Shown: in pieces, positions 24,923-32,955 of the stretch
Layout: each line of letters opens with the position of its first letter
How positions within the stretch are numbered: position 1 is the stretch's first letter
The notes under the pieces: generated by a model
What the model saw: the letters and a program-made list of their open reading frames with translations, nothing else
Database searches by the model: none
Told to the model about the DNA's origin: nothing
Program-made: the position numbers and the translations under genes
Assembly (NCBI GenBank): GCA_034430595.1
Contig: DAOUEL010000064.1
Location: 1-64,000, forward strand
Source: E44-bin32 sp034430595
GTDB taxonomy: Bacteria > Chloroflexota > Anaerolineae > Anaerolineales > E44-bin32
Length of the DNA: 64,000 nucleotides
Direction: 5' to 3'

Positions 24923-25975
24923 TTATTCTTCAATAGCTCCCGTGCCGATGTACCCTTTTTCTAATTCCAAACGAATTTGGTCAGCCTGTCCAAGTCGTCC
25001 CGGGGTCAGGACAGAGCTGTTTACATTCTCGATCACAATGGGAATGGGCACCAGCTCGGCCGGGGCGCCTGCCAGGATCGCTTCCCACAGCTCCTCTAGG
25101 CGCTGTTCTGGAGCCGGGCGAACTGTCGCGATCCAGCTGCCTGCTAAATTACTCGAAGGTTCTGATGTGCCAAGGAACGAAAATCCGGCCGGAAGTTGCA
25201 ATGCATCCAGAAGTGGCCGAAGTTCAGGCGCTACCCATACCACCTGCAAACCCATTTCTTCTGCAGTTACAAGTGCGGCTCGGGCCGAACGGTCACTGAG
25301 TTCATTCAATGCAACATAAGCCGGATACGAAAAGTACGGCGGGAATGCTGGCCGGCATAATCCGCAGAAGAAGACTCCCCCGTTAATAAAAGCTCGGTCC
25401 AATTGGCGGCCGCCTCGAGTTTCGAAGCTCTGAAGAGCTCCGATGCGCCAATCAGGGGTTAGCATCGCCGCGATGTATCCCGAAAGAAATGCAGCCTGGT
25501 CCATTCCTGAACCCGAGTTTCCAAGAATCCACATATTGGGCTCAGCAGGCAAGCTTTCTGCAGCAACTGCGATAAATGTGCGGTCTGGGTATCGTCGTAC
25601 AACTGCCAGGAAACTTTCATCAGGATATATCATGATGATAGTTCGCTGAGATTCATCGAATTTAGCGGGCAGATCGCTCACCTTTTGAACGACCAAGCTG
25701 TCACGCTCACCAAGCTGCTGAATTGCTGCTTCCAGGCGCCGTGAAAAGTCGTCCTCGCTCCCCGGCGGAAGCACTAAGAGCACCTGCTGCGGCTCTGGCG
25801 CAGGACTAGGCGTCACCGTGGCATAGGCCAGTGTTTCCATGTCCGTTGGGGTCACCAAGTCCTGGCTGCCACTACCGCGGCACGCAGCCAGAACAAGCGC
25901 GGCAAGTACGAGTGGCAACACTGCCCGCCAGCCTGCTTTGCTCGGTGGTAACGATGTGGAACACGGTGATCGCAT
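24923..25975 (-). CDS. Lipoprotein with BMP/Med-like periplasmic-binding fold
   Basis: 350-residue exported lipoprotein. Signal peptide with lipobox LVLAACRG, then a Ser/Pro/Thr-rich linker and a binding-protein-like domain. It has the sequence pattern of BMP-family (nucleoside-binding, PBP1-like) proteins: an N-terminal LLVLPPGSEDDF strand, FIAVAAESLP, and MDQAAFLSGYIAAML, which resembles the family's EGAFLAGxxAA segment. No ABC transporter genes are adjacent, so it may be a solitary sensor or orphan binding protein. ATG 25975 is preferred over 25984 because TAGAAT ends 7 bases before it. Confidence 0.65.
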   Translation of the reverse strand: MRSPCSTSLPPSKAGWRAVLPLVLAALVLAACRGSGSQDLVTPTDMETLAYATVTPSPAPEPQQVLLVLPPGSEDDFSRRLEAAIQQLGERDSLVVQKVSDLPAKFDESQRTIIMIYPDESFLAVVRRYPDRTFIAVAAESLPAEPNMWILGNSGSGMDQAAFLSGYIAAMLTPDWRIGALQSFETRGGRQLDRAFINGGVFFCGLCRPAFPPYFSYPAYVALNELSDRSARAALVTAEEMGLQVVWVAPELRPLLDALQLPAGFSFLGTSEPSSNLAGSWIATVRPAPEQRLEELWEAILAGAPAELVPIPIVIENVNSSVLTPGRLGQADQIRLELEKGYIGTGAIEE

Positions 25976-25982
25976 AGCTGAC

Positions 25983-26010
25983 ATTCTACACTGAAGTTGG
26001 ACTTACCCAA
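25983..26010 (-). promoter_or_regulatory. Promoter of lipoprotein gene, predicted leaderless
   Basis: Minus strand: TTGGGT (26010-26005), 16-base spacer, TAGAAT (25988-25983), 7 bases to ATG 25975. No Shine-Dalgarno. Confidence 0.5.
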
Positions 26011-26082
26011 TAAATTCGTGCTGATTCCCCTGCCCAAGGGACAATCCAACATACAAATTCCCACAACTGTTCTCGCACGTGA

Positions 26083-26096
26083 TACGATTTATCTCT
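26083..26096 (+). promoter_or_regulatory. -10 element of L,D-transpeptidase gene, predicted leaderless
   Basis: TACGAT (26083-26088) ends 8 bases before ATG 26097. The -35 is weak and no Shine-Dalgarno is present. Confidence 0.35.
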
Positions 26097-27188
26097 ATGA
26101 CGAACAAACAGCGTACCGCCCTAAGCCGACGAGATGCGCTGAAGCTGGGCGCAGTCGGGTTCGGTGCTCTCTCAGCACCGAGACTTGCCCGAATCGAGCA
26201 GGACTCTGGCTTCCCGGAGGATGAAAGACTTGGCCGTGTTGCATTGGCAAGCGTAGATGTTTGCCAAAGACCCGACGCGACCACCTCTGCAATCAGCCGC
26301 CTTTATGAAGACGCTGTCCTCCCCTGGTACCGGGAGGTCGTCGGATATCACCCTTACCGCGTCAATCAACGTTGGGTCGAGACTCCGGAGGGCTATATCT
26401 GGTCCGGGGGACTGCAGCCGGTTGAAAACAGGCCAAATCAACCCGTTGATTCTCTCCCGGAGAGCAGCCTCGGAAAGGGAATGTGGGTTGAGGTGACTTT
26501 GCCTTGGGTCGACATCTTCCTTGAAAACCCGCCAGCCAGATCACCGTCCCTCAAAGAAAATCCGGCTCCACGACTTTACTACAGCCAGATTCTCTGGGCG
26601 GACGAAGTGAGAGTATCTTCGAATACCGGCCTGACCCTCTATCGCCTGACAGAAAAGTTCGGCTATGGCGATATATTCCTCGCTGATGCCAGGGCGTTCC
26701 GGCCGCTTACCCCGTCCGATCTGGAACCTCTCGCTCCACAGGTCGAGCAGAAGCGGGTCGATGTCGACGTCACCCGCCAATCGATGTCTTGCTACGAGGA
26801 TGAAAGGGAGGTCTACTACTGCCGGGTATCCACTGGGGCTAAATTTAACTCCTCCGGAGAAGCCGTTGACGAATGGGCTACCCCCCTGGGGGAACATCCG
26901 ATCTGGCGGAAGGTTATTTCCCTGCATATGAGCGGTGGTACGACCGGGGGAGGGTATGATTTGCCTGGAATCGGATGGACGACCCTCTTCAGCGGTAACG
27001 GAGTAGCGATTCATTCAACTTTCTGGCACAACAATTTCGGCGTTCCCATGTCGCATGGTTGCGTGAACGCAAAACCGGCCGATGCGCAGTGGATATTCCG
27101 CTGGACAATGCCACATGTAGCTTCAGATCCCGGAGATATAACGATCTCGATGCCGGGTGGAACACATATTCGCATCATCGAAAGCTGA
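26097..27188 (+). CDS. L,D-transpeptidase with Tat-type signal
   Basis: YkuD-family cysteine peptidyltransferase that makes 3-3 peptidoglycan crosslinks or attaches proteins to the wall. The N-terminus has SRRDALKLGAVGFGALSAP, a twin-arginine signal. An SH3-like part follows (about 40-200), then the catalytic domain with IHSTFWHNNFG and SHGCVN (Cys322). 363 aa from ATG 26097; the upstream in-frame ATG 26079 would place the start before the -10. It is divergent from the lipoprotein gene. Presence implies a peptidoglycan wall. Confidence 0.9.
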   Translation: MTNKQRTALSRRDALKLGAVGFGALSAPRLARIEQDSGFPEDERLGRVALASVDVCQRPDATTSAISRLYEDAVLPWYREVVGYHPYRVNQRWVETPEGYIWSGGLQPVENRPNQPVDSLPESSLGKGMWVEVTLPWVDIFLENPPARSPSLKENPAPRLYYSQILWADEVRVSSNTGLTLYRLTEKFGYGDIFLADARAFRPLTPSDLEPLAPQVEQKRVDVDVTRQSMSCYEDEREVYYCRVSTGAKFNSSGEAVDEWATPLGEHPIWRKVISLHMSGGTTGGGYDLPGIGWTTLFSGNGVAIHSTFWHNNFGVPMSHGCVNAKPADAQWIFRWTMPHVASDPGDITISMPGGTHIRIIES

Positions 27189-27207
27189 ATCAACTCAAGT
27201 TTCACGC

Positions 27208-27219
27208 TACAATACGCCC
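27208..27219 (+). promoter_or_regulatory. -10 element of mevalonate decarboxylase gene, predicted leaderless
   Basis: TACAAT (27208-27213) ends 6 bases before ATG 27220. No Shine-Dalgarno. Confidence 0.45.
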
Positions 27220-28200
27220 ATGACGTCTGCTACCGCGACCGCTGCTGCCAGCCCAAATATCGCCTTGATCAAGTACTGGGGGAACCGAGATGATGCGCTG
27301 CGCATCCCGGCCAACGATTCGCTCTCATTCACCCTGTCAAGATTGGAAACTCGTACCCAGGTGGTTTTCTCGGACGATCTCGCTGATGACCGTTTGATCA
27401 TTAATGGCTCGGAAGCCGAGGAGTTATCGCGTGCCCGTGCGTCCTCGCTTCTTAAGCATGTCAGAGAGCTTTCGGGGTGCAGATCCTTTGCGCAGATCGA
27501 AAGTGAGACAAATTTTCCCACCGCTGCAGGTCTGGCCTCTTCGGCGGCTGCATTCGCGGCCTTAGCGCTCGCCGCCAGTACCGCGGCCGGCTTAGATCTA
27601 CAGGCGCGCGAGTTATCATGCCTGGCGCGGCTTGGATCTGGCTCAGCAGCCCGGTCGATTTATTCAGGCTTCGCACTACTCCACGCCGGAGAGGATCATC
27701 AATCCAGCTTCGCCGAACAGCTTTTTCCAGTGTCCCACTGGCCGCTGATCGACTTGATAGCCGTCGTTGAATCTGATTCGAAATCCGTCGGGTCTACGAG
27801 CGGCCACCAGCTAGCAAACTCCAGCCCGTTGCAGGATGCCAGAATTCGGGATACTCCACGCCGTCTTGATCGAACTCGCCAGGCGATAGCGGCTCGAGAT
27901 ATTGAAGCACTGGGGACCATCTGCGAGCTCGATTCGAACATGATGCATGCCGTGATGATGACATCGGCTCCCCCACTGCTCTACTGGTCCCCCGGCAGTA
28001 TCGGTCTCATGCACCGTATTCAAAGATGGCGTGCAGCCGGTGACCCGGTCTTTTATACCATCGACGCCGGGCCGAACGTCCACTGCATCACAGTCCCTGA
28101 ATTTGCTGGGGTGCTCGAGGCCAGACTCTCCGAAGACGCTGCAATTGAGCAAATATTCCAGGCACCGATGGGTGAAGGCGCACGGCTGCTGTCGAACTAA
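27220..28200 (+). CDS. mvaD: Diphosphomevalonate (or phosphomevalonate) decarboxylase
   Basis: GHMP-kinase-fold decarboxylase of the mevalonate pathway, giving isopentenyl diphosphate from diphosphomevalonate, or isopentenyl phosphate from phosphomevalonate. Visible: ASPNIALIKYWGNRDD with the conserved Lys, NDSLSFTLS, TAAGLASSAAAFAAL, GSGSAARSIYSGFAL with the conserved Arg, and TIDAGPNVH with the catalytic Asp. Eukaryotic enzymes have Lys where this has Asn (WGN). Roseiflexus (Chloroflexota) is known to have the phosphomevalonate type, so the exact substrate is open. 326 aa from ATG 27220. No other mevalonate gene is in the window; rseP follows. Confidence 0.85.
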   Translation: MTSATATAAASPNIALIKYWGNRDDALRIPANDSLSFTLSRLETRTQVVFSDDLADDRLIINGSEAEELSRARASSLLKHVRELSGCRSFAQIESETNFPTAAGLASSAAAFAALALAASTAAGLDLQARELSCLARLGSGSAARSIYSGFALLHAGEDHQSSFAEQLFPVSHWPLIDLIAVVESDSKSVGSTSGHQLANSSPLQDARIRDTPRRLDRTRQAIAARDIEALGTICELDSNMMHAVMMTSAPPLLYWSPGSIGLMHRIQRWRAAGDPVFYTIDAGPNVHCITVPEFAGVLEARLSEDAAIEQIFQAPMGEGARLLSN

Positions 28201-28261
28201 CCTGCTTGCAGGCGGGTGATATAATCCTCGCGAATCATTTCAAATCGCATCTGAGGTATTC

Positions 28262-29308
28262 GTGTCTGATCTTCTGCTTTTCTTCGTCGTTCTTGGAACG
28301 CTGCTCCTGGGCCATGAATTCGGACATTTTCTCGCTGCGCGCTGGCGAGGCATCAAGATAGAAGAATTTGGGATCGGCTATCCGCCTCGCCTGGCAACCT
28401 TGTTCGTCATCGGTGAGACTCGCTATACTCTGAACTGGATCCCCTTTGGAGGTTTCGTCCGCCTTACAGGTGAGGATGATCCAGACGCCCCGGACGGACT
28501 TTCTGCTGCGAGCAAGCTCACACGCTCAATCGTCCTGTTGGCTGGACCCGCGGCGAATGTCGCCATCGCCTTTGTTGTCTTCATTGTTGCCTTTAAGTTC
28601 GCTGCCCCCGACTTCAATCGCGTTCGTATCGGTGAGGTGTCACCTAGCTCTCCGGCGCTTACAGCGGGCATCGAGGTCGGTGACATCGTTCAGTCGATCG
28701 AAGGGACATCCATCGCTGGTTTCCAGGACATGCAGGATATCACTCGTGATCACCTGGGACAGCCGATGGAATTGACACTTGAACGGGCAGGAGAGCTGCT
28801 GACCGTTTCGCTTATCCCGCGCACGGACTACCCTGAAGGCCAGGGGCCGATCGGGGTAACGCTCAGCTACCCGACCGCCCAAACCTCCTGGGGCGAATCG
28901 ATCAAACTCAGCATCAATTCAATTATCTCGCAGGTCGTAGCGATCCTGCGCCTACCAGGCCGTTTGCTCAGCGGAAATGCGGCCCCGGAAGAAGCACGCG
29001 TGAGTGGCTTGAAGGGCATCTACGACATGCTTGGCTGGGCCAGCTCTATAGACCGCACATCTGAGCTGCCATTCATCACGATGAACCTGGTGGGAGTAAT
29101 CAGTGTTGGATTGGCACTGGCGAACCTGCTGCCCTTCCCGGCGCTGGATGGGGGTCGTCTGATGTTCGTCCTCTTCGAACTGATCTTTCGAAGGAAGATC
29201 TCTCCCCAGCTGGAGGGGTATGCCCATGCAATTGGATTTGCGATTCTCATCATTCTCATGATTTACATCAACTTGCAGGATTTCGTAAATCCAATCCAAC
29301 TTCCATAA
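28262..29308 (+). CDS. rseP: RseP-like site-2 intramembrane metalloprotease
   Basis: Membrane zinc protease cleaving within transmembrane segments, for example of anti-sigma factors. GHEFGHF holds the zinc site (H18, E19, H22). A PDZ domain lies at about 110-190 (IGEVSPSSPALTAGIEVGD), and the third zinc ligand is in NLLPFPALDGGRL. Four membrane helices. 348 aa. GTG start with TGAGG upstream; a TATAAT lies at 28220-28225. It heads a plus-strand run to 32950. In many bacteria rseP follows dxr of the other isoprenoid pathway. Confidence 0.93.
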   Translation: MSDLLLFFVVLGTLLLGHEFGHFLAARWRGIKIEEFGIGYPPRLATLFVIGETRYTLNWIPFGGFVRLTGEDDPDAPDGLSAASKLTRSIVLLAGPAANVAIAFVVFIVAFKFAAPDFNRVRIGEVSPSSPALTAGIEVGDIVQSIEGTSIAGFQDMQDITRDHLGQPMELTLERAGELLTVSLIPRTDYPEGQGPIGVTLSYPTAQTSWGESIKLSINSIISQVVAILRLPGRLLSGNAAPEEARVSGLKGIYDMLGWASSIDRTSELPFITMNLVGVISVGLALANLLPFPALDGGRLMFVLFELIFRRKISPQLEGYAHAIGFAILIILMIYINLQDFVNPIQLP

Positions 29309-29324
29309 CAGGTGAAGCGTAATT

Positions 29325-30287
29325 ATGGCAGATGATTTTGAAATCCTGCTTGAAGCACTGAGCGACGAGCAGCTGCCCCTGCCCCTGGCAGATTTAATCG
29401 CACTCTCCGATCTTAGCCGTGAACGGCTGGATCGATTCTCCAAGACTTGGCTAGATCTCTCGGTTGAGCGACAACGATTATTGCTTTCGACACTCGGGCA
29501 GCAGGCTGACGAGAAAATTGAATTGTCCTTTGAGGCAATCAATCGTGCTGCTCTTTCCAATCCCGATGCCGATGTTCGTCGTATTGCCATTAATAACCTG
29601 TGGGAATGCGAGGACGCCAATTTAATTCCTATCTACCTTGGAGCACTGGCGAACGATCCTGGGCCAGGTGTGCGAATCGCCGCGGCTGAGGCTCTCGGCC
29701 GCTTCGTACTGTTAGGTGAAATTGCAAAGATTGCCCCTGAGTACTTGGCCGAAACTGAGGATGCGCTTCTAGCAGCTACCGCCTCTAACTGCCCGACGGA
29801 CCTCTTCCAGGCGTGCGTTGAGGCTCTGGGATACTCGTCTCGCCCGGAGGCAACCGAGATTATTTCCACGGCATACGACGAAGGCGATGAATCTCTTCAA
29901 GGATCGGCACTCATCGCGATGGGACGCTCGTATAGCGAGCAGTGGAATCCCATCGTGATGGATGAATTGATCAGCCCCTCACCGATCCTTCGAAATGAGG
30001 CTGCACGAGCAGCAGGCGAGTTGGAAATAAAGGAAGCCGTGGGTTTATTGATCGACTTGCTGGAAGACGCCAATGATGAAGTTCGCAGCAGTGCGACATG
30101 GTCCCTGGGATTGATTGGCGGAGACCATGCGCGAACTGCTCTCTCAGAACTGCAAGCAACAACGTTGGTTGATGATCCGATCAGTGAAATCCTGCAAGAC
30201 GCTCTGGACCATATCGACTTTCTGGACGGCACACCTGACTTACTTCTCCTGGATATTGACCCTGACGATGAGGATGCGGTCGGTTGA
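29325..30287 (+). CDS. HEAT-repeat protein
   Basis: 320 residues of alpha-helical repeats. Clear HEAT/PBS-lyase-type units include DPGPGVRIAAAEALGRF, PILRNEAARAAGELE and NDEVRSSATWSLGLIG, plus others with weaker matches. The C-terminus is very acidic (DIDPDDEDAVG). No catalytic motif; such proteins usually act as protein-binding scaffolds. AGGTGA precedes ATG. Its stop overlaps the next start (TTGA). Confidence 0.85.
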   Translation: MADDFEILLEALSDEQLPLPLADLIALSDLSRERLDRFSKTWLDLSVERQRLLLSTLGQQADEKIELSFEAINRAALSNPDADVRRIAINNLWECEDANLIPIYLGALANDPGPGVRIAAAEALGRFVLLGEIAKIAPEYLAETEDALLAATASNCPTDLFQACVEALGYSSRPEATEIISTAYDEGDESLQGSALIAMGRSYSEQWNPIVMDELISPSPILRNEAARAAGELEIKEAVGLLIDLLEDANDEVRSSATWSLGLIGGDHARTALSELQATTLVDDPISEILQDALDHIDFLDGTPDLLLLDIDPDDEDAVG

Positions 30288-31198
30288 TCCATCTCCTTCA
30301 AGTATTTGTGGACAACATTGTACCGATCGTCCTCGTCGCCGGTGCTGGATTCGCCCTCCAGCGATTGTTCAAGATCGATCCACGCCCGCTTTCAATCACC
30401 GTTTTCAACGTCCTCACTCCAGCTCTGGTTTTTAATTTACTGGTCGAGAGCACGATACCTGCTGACGGGGCACTCCGCCTAGCGCTATTGGCTACCCTCG
30501 TTGTCCTGAGTTTGGTTCTCCTCAGCTGGACTCTTGGCCGGGTGCTCCGGCTCGAAACACGAACGATTGCGGCCTTGATTCTCAGTGCTTCGTTCCTGAA
30601 TGCCGGGAATTATGGTTTGTCTCTTAACCAGATTGCACTCGGGTCAGTTGGCCTGGCCTGGGCCAGCATTTACTACATCACCAACTCTCTCTGGACAAAC
30701 TCGCTAGGTGTTATCGCCGCCCAAGCAGGTCGGATGCCTGCTTTCAACGCAGTAAAAGGGCTGGTCCGTGTACCCGCTGTCTACGCCGTTATACTTGCCT
30801 TTAGCTTTCGATTATTCCAGATTCAGCTTCCTGCTTTTATCCTCGAACCTATCGGACTTCTTTCGAATGCGACCGTTCCCGTGATGCTGCTTGTGCTTGG
30901 AATGCAGATCGGCAAGGCTGGACTTCCCAATCGCTGGAATTTCCTGGCAATTGTGTCGGTATTACAACTCATCGTTGCTCCATTCATCGCCTGGGGACTT
31001 TCGCAAGCTCTCCGGCTACCCTCTCCGGGAGCAGAGGTCGCAGTGATAGAGGCAGCCATGCCAACGGCAGTCCTCGCGATGATTATTGCCCTCGAGTTCG
31101 ATGTTGAACCCGAGCTGGTGACTTCGTCAGTTGTCCTGACGACCCTTCTTTCTCCCATCACAATCACACCGATTCTCGTGTTGTTGGGAGTTGGATGA
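30284..31198 (+). CDS. AEC-family transporter (auxin efflux carrier-like permease)
   Basis: 304 aa with about ten membrane helices arranged as two inverted halves. Typical features are an N-terminal NIVPIVLVAGAGFALQR, NVLTPALVFNLL, NAGNYGLSLNQIA, and in the second half PVMLLVLGMQIG and EAAMPTAVLAMIIA. Bacterial members move organic anions such as malate. Start is TTG 30284, coupled to the HEAT gene; the stop overlaps the next ATG. Confidence 0.88.
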   Translation: MIHLLQVFVDNIVPIVLVAGAGFALQRLFKIDPRPLSITVFNVLTPALVFNLLVESTIPADGALRLALLATLVVLSLVLLSWTLGRVLRLETRTIAALILSASFLNAGNYGLSLNQIALGSVGLAWASIYYITNSLWTNSLGVIAAQAGRMPAFNAVKGLVRVPAVYAVILAFSFRLFQIQLPAFILEPIGLLSNATVPVMLLVLGMQIGKAGLPNRWNFLAIVSVLQLIVAPFIAWGLSQALRLPSPGAEVAVIEAAMPTAVLAMIIALEFDVEPELVTSSVVLTTLLSPITITPILVLLGVG

Positions 31199-32394
31199 GC
31201 AAACGACGTACCTTCGGTTTGACCCTGCTCCTGGCGATCGTGTTCAGTCTACCGAGCGAGGCAACCGCTCAAGATGATCAGATCCACACCGCTGCCACAA
31301 TTCGTTTTGGCAGCTCGATTCAGCTGGCAGTATCCACGACCTCGGGCACTCCGATCTTGCGCGCAGCCATCTTTCTGCGGACGGATGCTTCGGGATCAAC
31401 TCGTGTCGAGTACGCCGAACCCACAGAGCAGGATCCTGCAACGGCTACAATTTCGCTCAATCCTGCGTCAATCGGGTTATCGGCATTTGAAACGCTCTAC
31501 TATCACTGGCAAATTGACCTGGAATCAGGGCTGGTGCTTCAAAGTGAGGAACTCCAACTTGATTATAAAGATGATCGCTTCAACTGGGAGCGGCTTGAAG
31601 CCGATTCGATCAAGGTCCTTTGGCATAACCGTGATCTTCAGGACGCTCAAGACGCACTCGATACGGCACATACTTCTCTGGAGACGATTGCGCAATCTTA
31701 TGCGCTGTTCCCCTCCCGAACGATAACAGTTGTTCTGTACAACAACAGCCGCGAGCTGCAATCCGCACTTGAGCTTGAAGGTGCTGCCTGGGTTGGCGGG
31801 ACATCACGTCCTGAAACAGGCATCATGCTCGTCTCTGCCCCGTCTGGGCCGGAGGGACTGATTGAACTGGAACGGCTGATACCCCATGAAATGGTGCACT
31901 TGCTGATAGGTCAGCGCTCAGACAATGGCGTTCTTTGGACTCCGACCTGGCTGGCTGAGGGTATGGCAACGCTTGTGGAGGGCGCTCCTTCTCCTGCCCG
32001 GCGCGAGGCGTTGATCGCTGCCGCAGATGAGAGATCCCTCATCCCGCTCCTCGATCTTTGTGCTGCATTTCCGGCTTCGGAGCAGCAGGCTACATTAGCC
32101 TACGCTGAAAGCGCTTCCTTCGTGCGCTATCTACTGGACATCTACGGCCAGGGTGGCCTGACGCTACTTCTCGATGCCTACCGTGAAGGCACAACCTGCG
32201 AAGGGGGCCTCGCCCGTGTGTATCAGCGCCCGATATCTCAGCTTGAAGCGGAATGGCAAACCTCTATCGGTGTAACACCTTTTAGATCTTCCTGGCTGTT
32301 GTTCGTACTTCTGGCTGTGGTTTGCCTGTCAGCAGGGTTCTTGATCTTTCGAAGAAGCCGGAGGAATAAGTCAGCCTCCCTCACTCGGGAATAG
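31195..32394 (+). CDS. Membrane-anchored gluzincin metallopeptidase (Peptidase MA-like)
   Basis: Signal peptide at 1-25 (TFGLTLLLAIVFSLPSEATA), an Ig-like beta region (about 30-120), then a peptidase domain with LIPHEMVHLLIG: zinc ligands H231 and H235 and catalytic E232. A downstream glutamate in WLAEGMATLVEG is the probable third ligand. One C-terminal membrane segment (WLLFVLLAVVCLSAGFLIF) with a basic tail places the catalytic part outside the cell. 399 aa. Substrate unknown. Confidence 0.82.
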   Translation: MSKRRTFGLTLLLAIVFSLPSEATAQDDQIHTAATIRFGSSIQLAVSTTSGTPILRAAIFLRTDASGSTRVEYAEPTEQDPATATISLNPASIGLSAFETLYYHWQIDLESGLVLQSEELQLDYKDDRFNWERLEADSIKVLWHNRDLQDAQDALDTAHTSLETIAQSYALFPSRTITVVLYNNSRELQSALELEGAAWVGGTSRPETGIMLVSAPSGPEGLIELERLIPHEMVHLLIGQRSDNGVLWTPTWLAEGMATLVEGAPSPARREALIAAADERSLIPLLDLCAAFPASEQQATLAYAESASFVRYLLDIYGQGGLTLLLDAYREGTTCEGGLARVYQRPISQLEAEWQTSIGVTPFRSSWLLFVLLAVVCLSAGFLIFRRSRRNKSASLTRE

Positions 32395-32398
32395 AATC

Positions 32399-32950
32399 AT
32401 GACAACGAAACCAGGAACACTCGTATTTGACCTTGAAAGCCAGCGTCTGGCCGATGAGGTTGGTGGCTGGTCGAACATCGCCGCGATGGGATTTGCAGCC
32501 GGGGTAACCCTTGAGGTCGAGACGGGGAACCTGCGCGTGTTTCTCGAGCAGGATTTGCCGGCCTTGATCGATGATCTACATGCTGCCACGCGTGTTGTCG
32601 GATATAACGTGCTGCGCTTCGACTTTGAGGTACTTCGACCTTACGGTTTACAGATCGATCGCGCAATGCTCGCAAAGACAACAGACATGCTGCGAGATAT
32701 AGAATTATCGCTTGGCTTCAGGCTTGGCTTGGATAGTGTCGCTGAAGCGACGCTTGGTGAGCATAAGACGGCTGACGGGGTTCAATCCGTTCGTTGGTAC
32801 AAATCTGGCGAGATCGAAAAGGTCATCAAATACTGCGAGCAAGATGTGCTCGTCACCCATCGTGTATGGGATTTCGGCCGGGAAAACGGATACGTGCGCT
32901 ACTTCGACCGGCGCGGAGGCCAGCGGAAAGCCCCGGTAGCCTGGAAATAG
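32399..32950 (+). CDS. YprB-like DEDDy ribonuclease-H-fold nuclease
   Basis: 183 residues. Acidic exonuclease motifs: FDLES (ExoI), NVLRFDFEVL (ExoII) and YCEQDVLVT (ExoIII, Tyr-x3-Asp), matching the predicted 3'-5' exonuclease domain found in YprB. Stand-alone form without zinc finger or helicase. ATG 32399 is 4 bases after the preceding stop. Convergent with the M23 fusion gene. Confidence 0.8.
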   Translation: MTTKPGTLVFDLESQRLADEVGGWSNIAAMGFAAGVTLEVETGNLRVFLEQDLPALIDDLHAATRVVGYNVLRFDFEVLRPYGLQIDRAMLAKTTDMLRDIELSLGFRLGLDSVAEATLGEHKTADGVQSVRWYKSGEIEKVIKYCEQDVLVTHRVWDFGRENGYVRYFDRRGGQRKAPVAWK

Positions 32951-32955
32951 CCGGG

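Noticed and set aside
28201..28212. CCTGC-TT-GCAGG hairpin after the mevalonate decarboxylase as a terminator
   Set aside because: Five-bp stem with a two-base loop and no T run; it overlaps the probable rseP promoter.
31274..31726. 150-residue open frame within the metallopeptidase gene, and many similar overlapping frames
   Set aside because: They lie in other frames of well-supported genes, lack family motifs and ribosome sites, and reflect the base composition.
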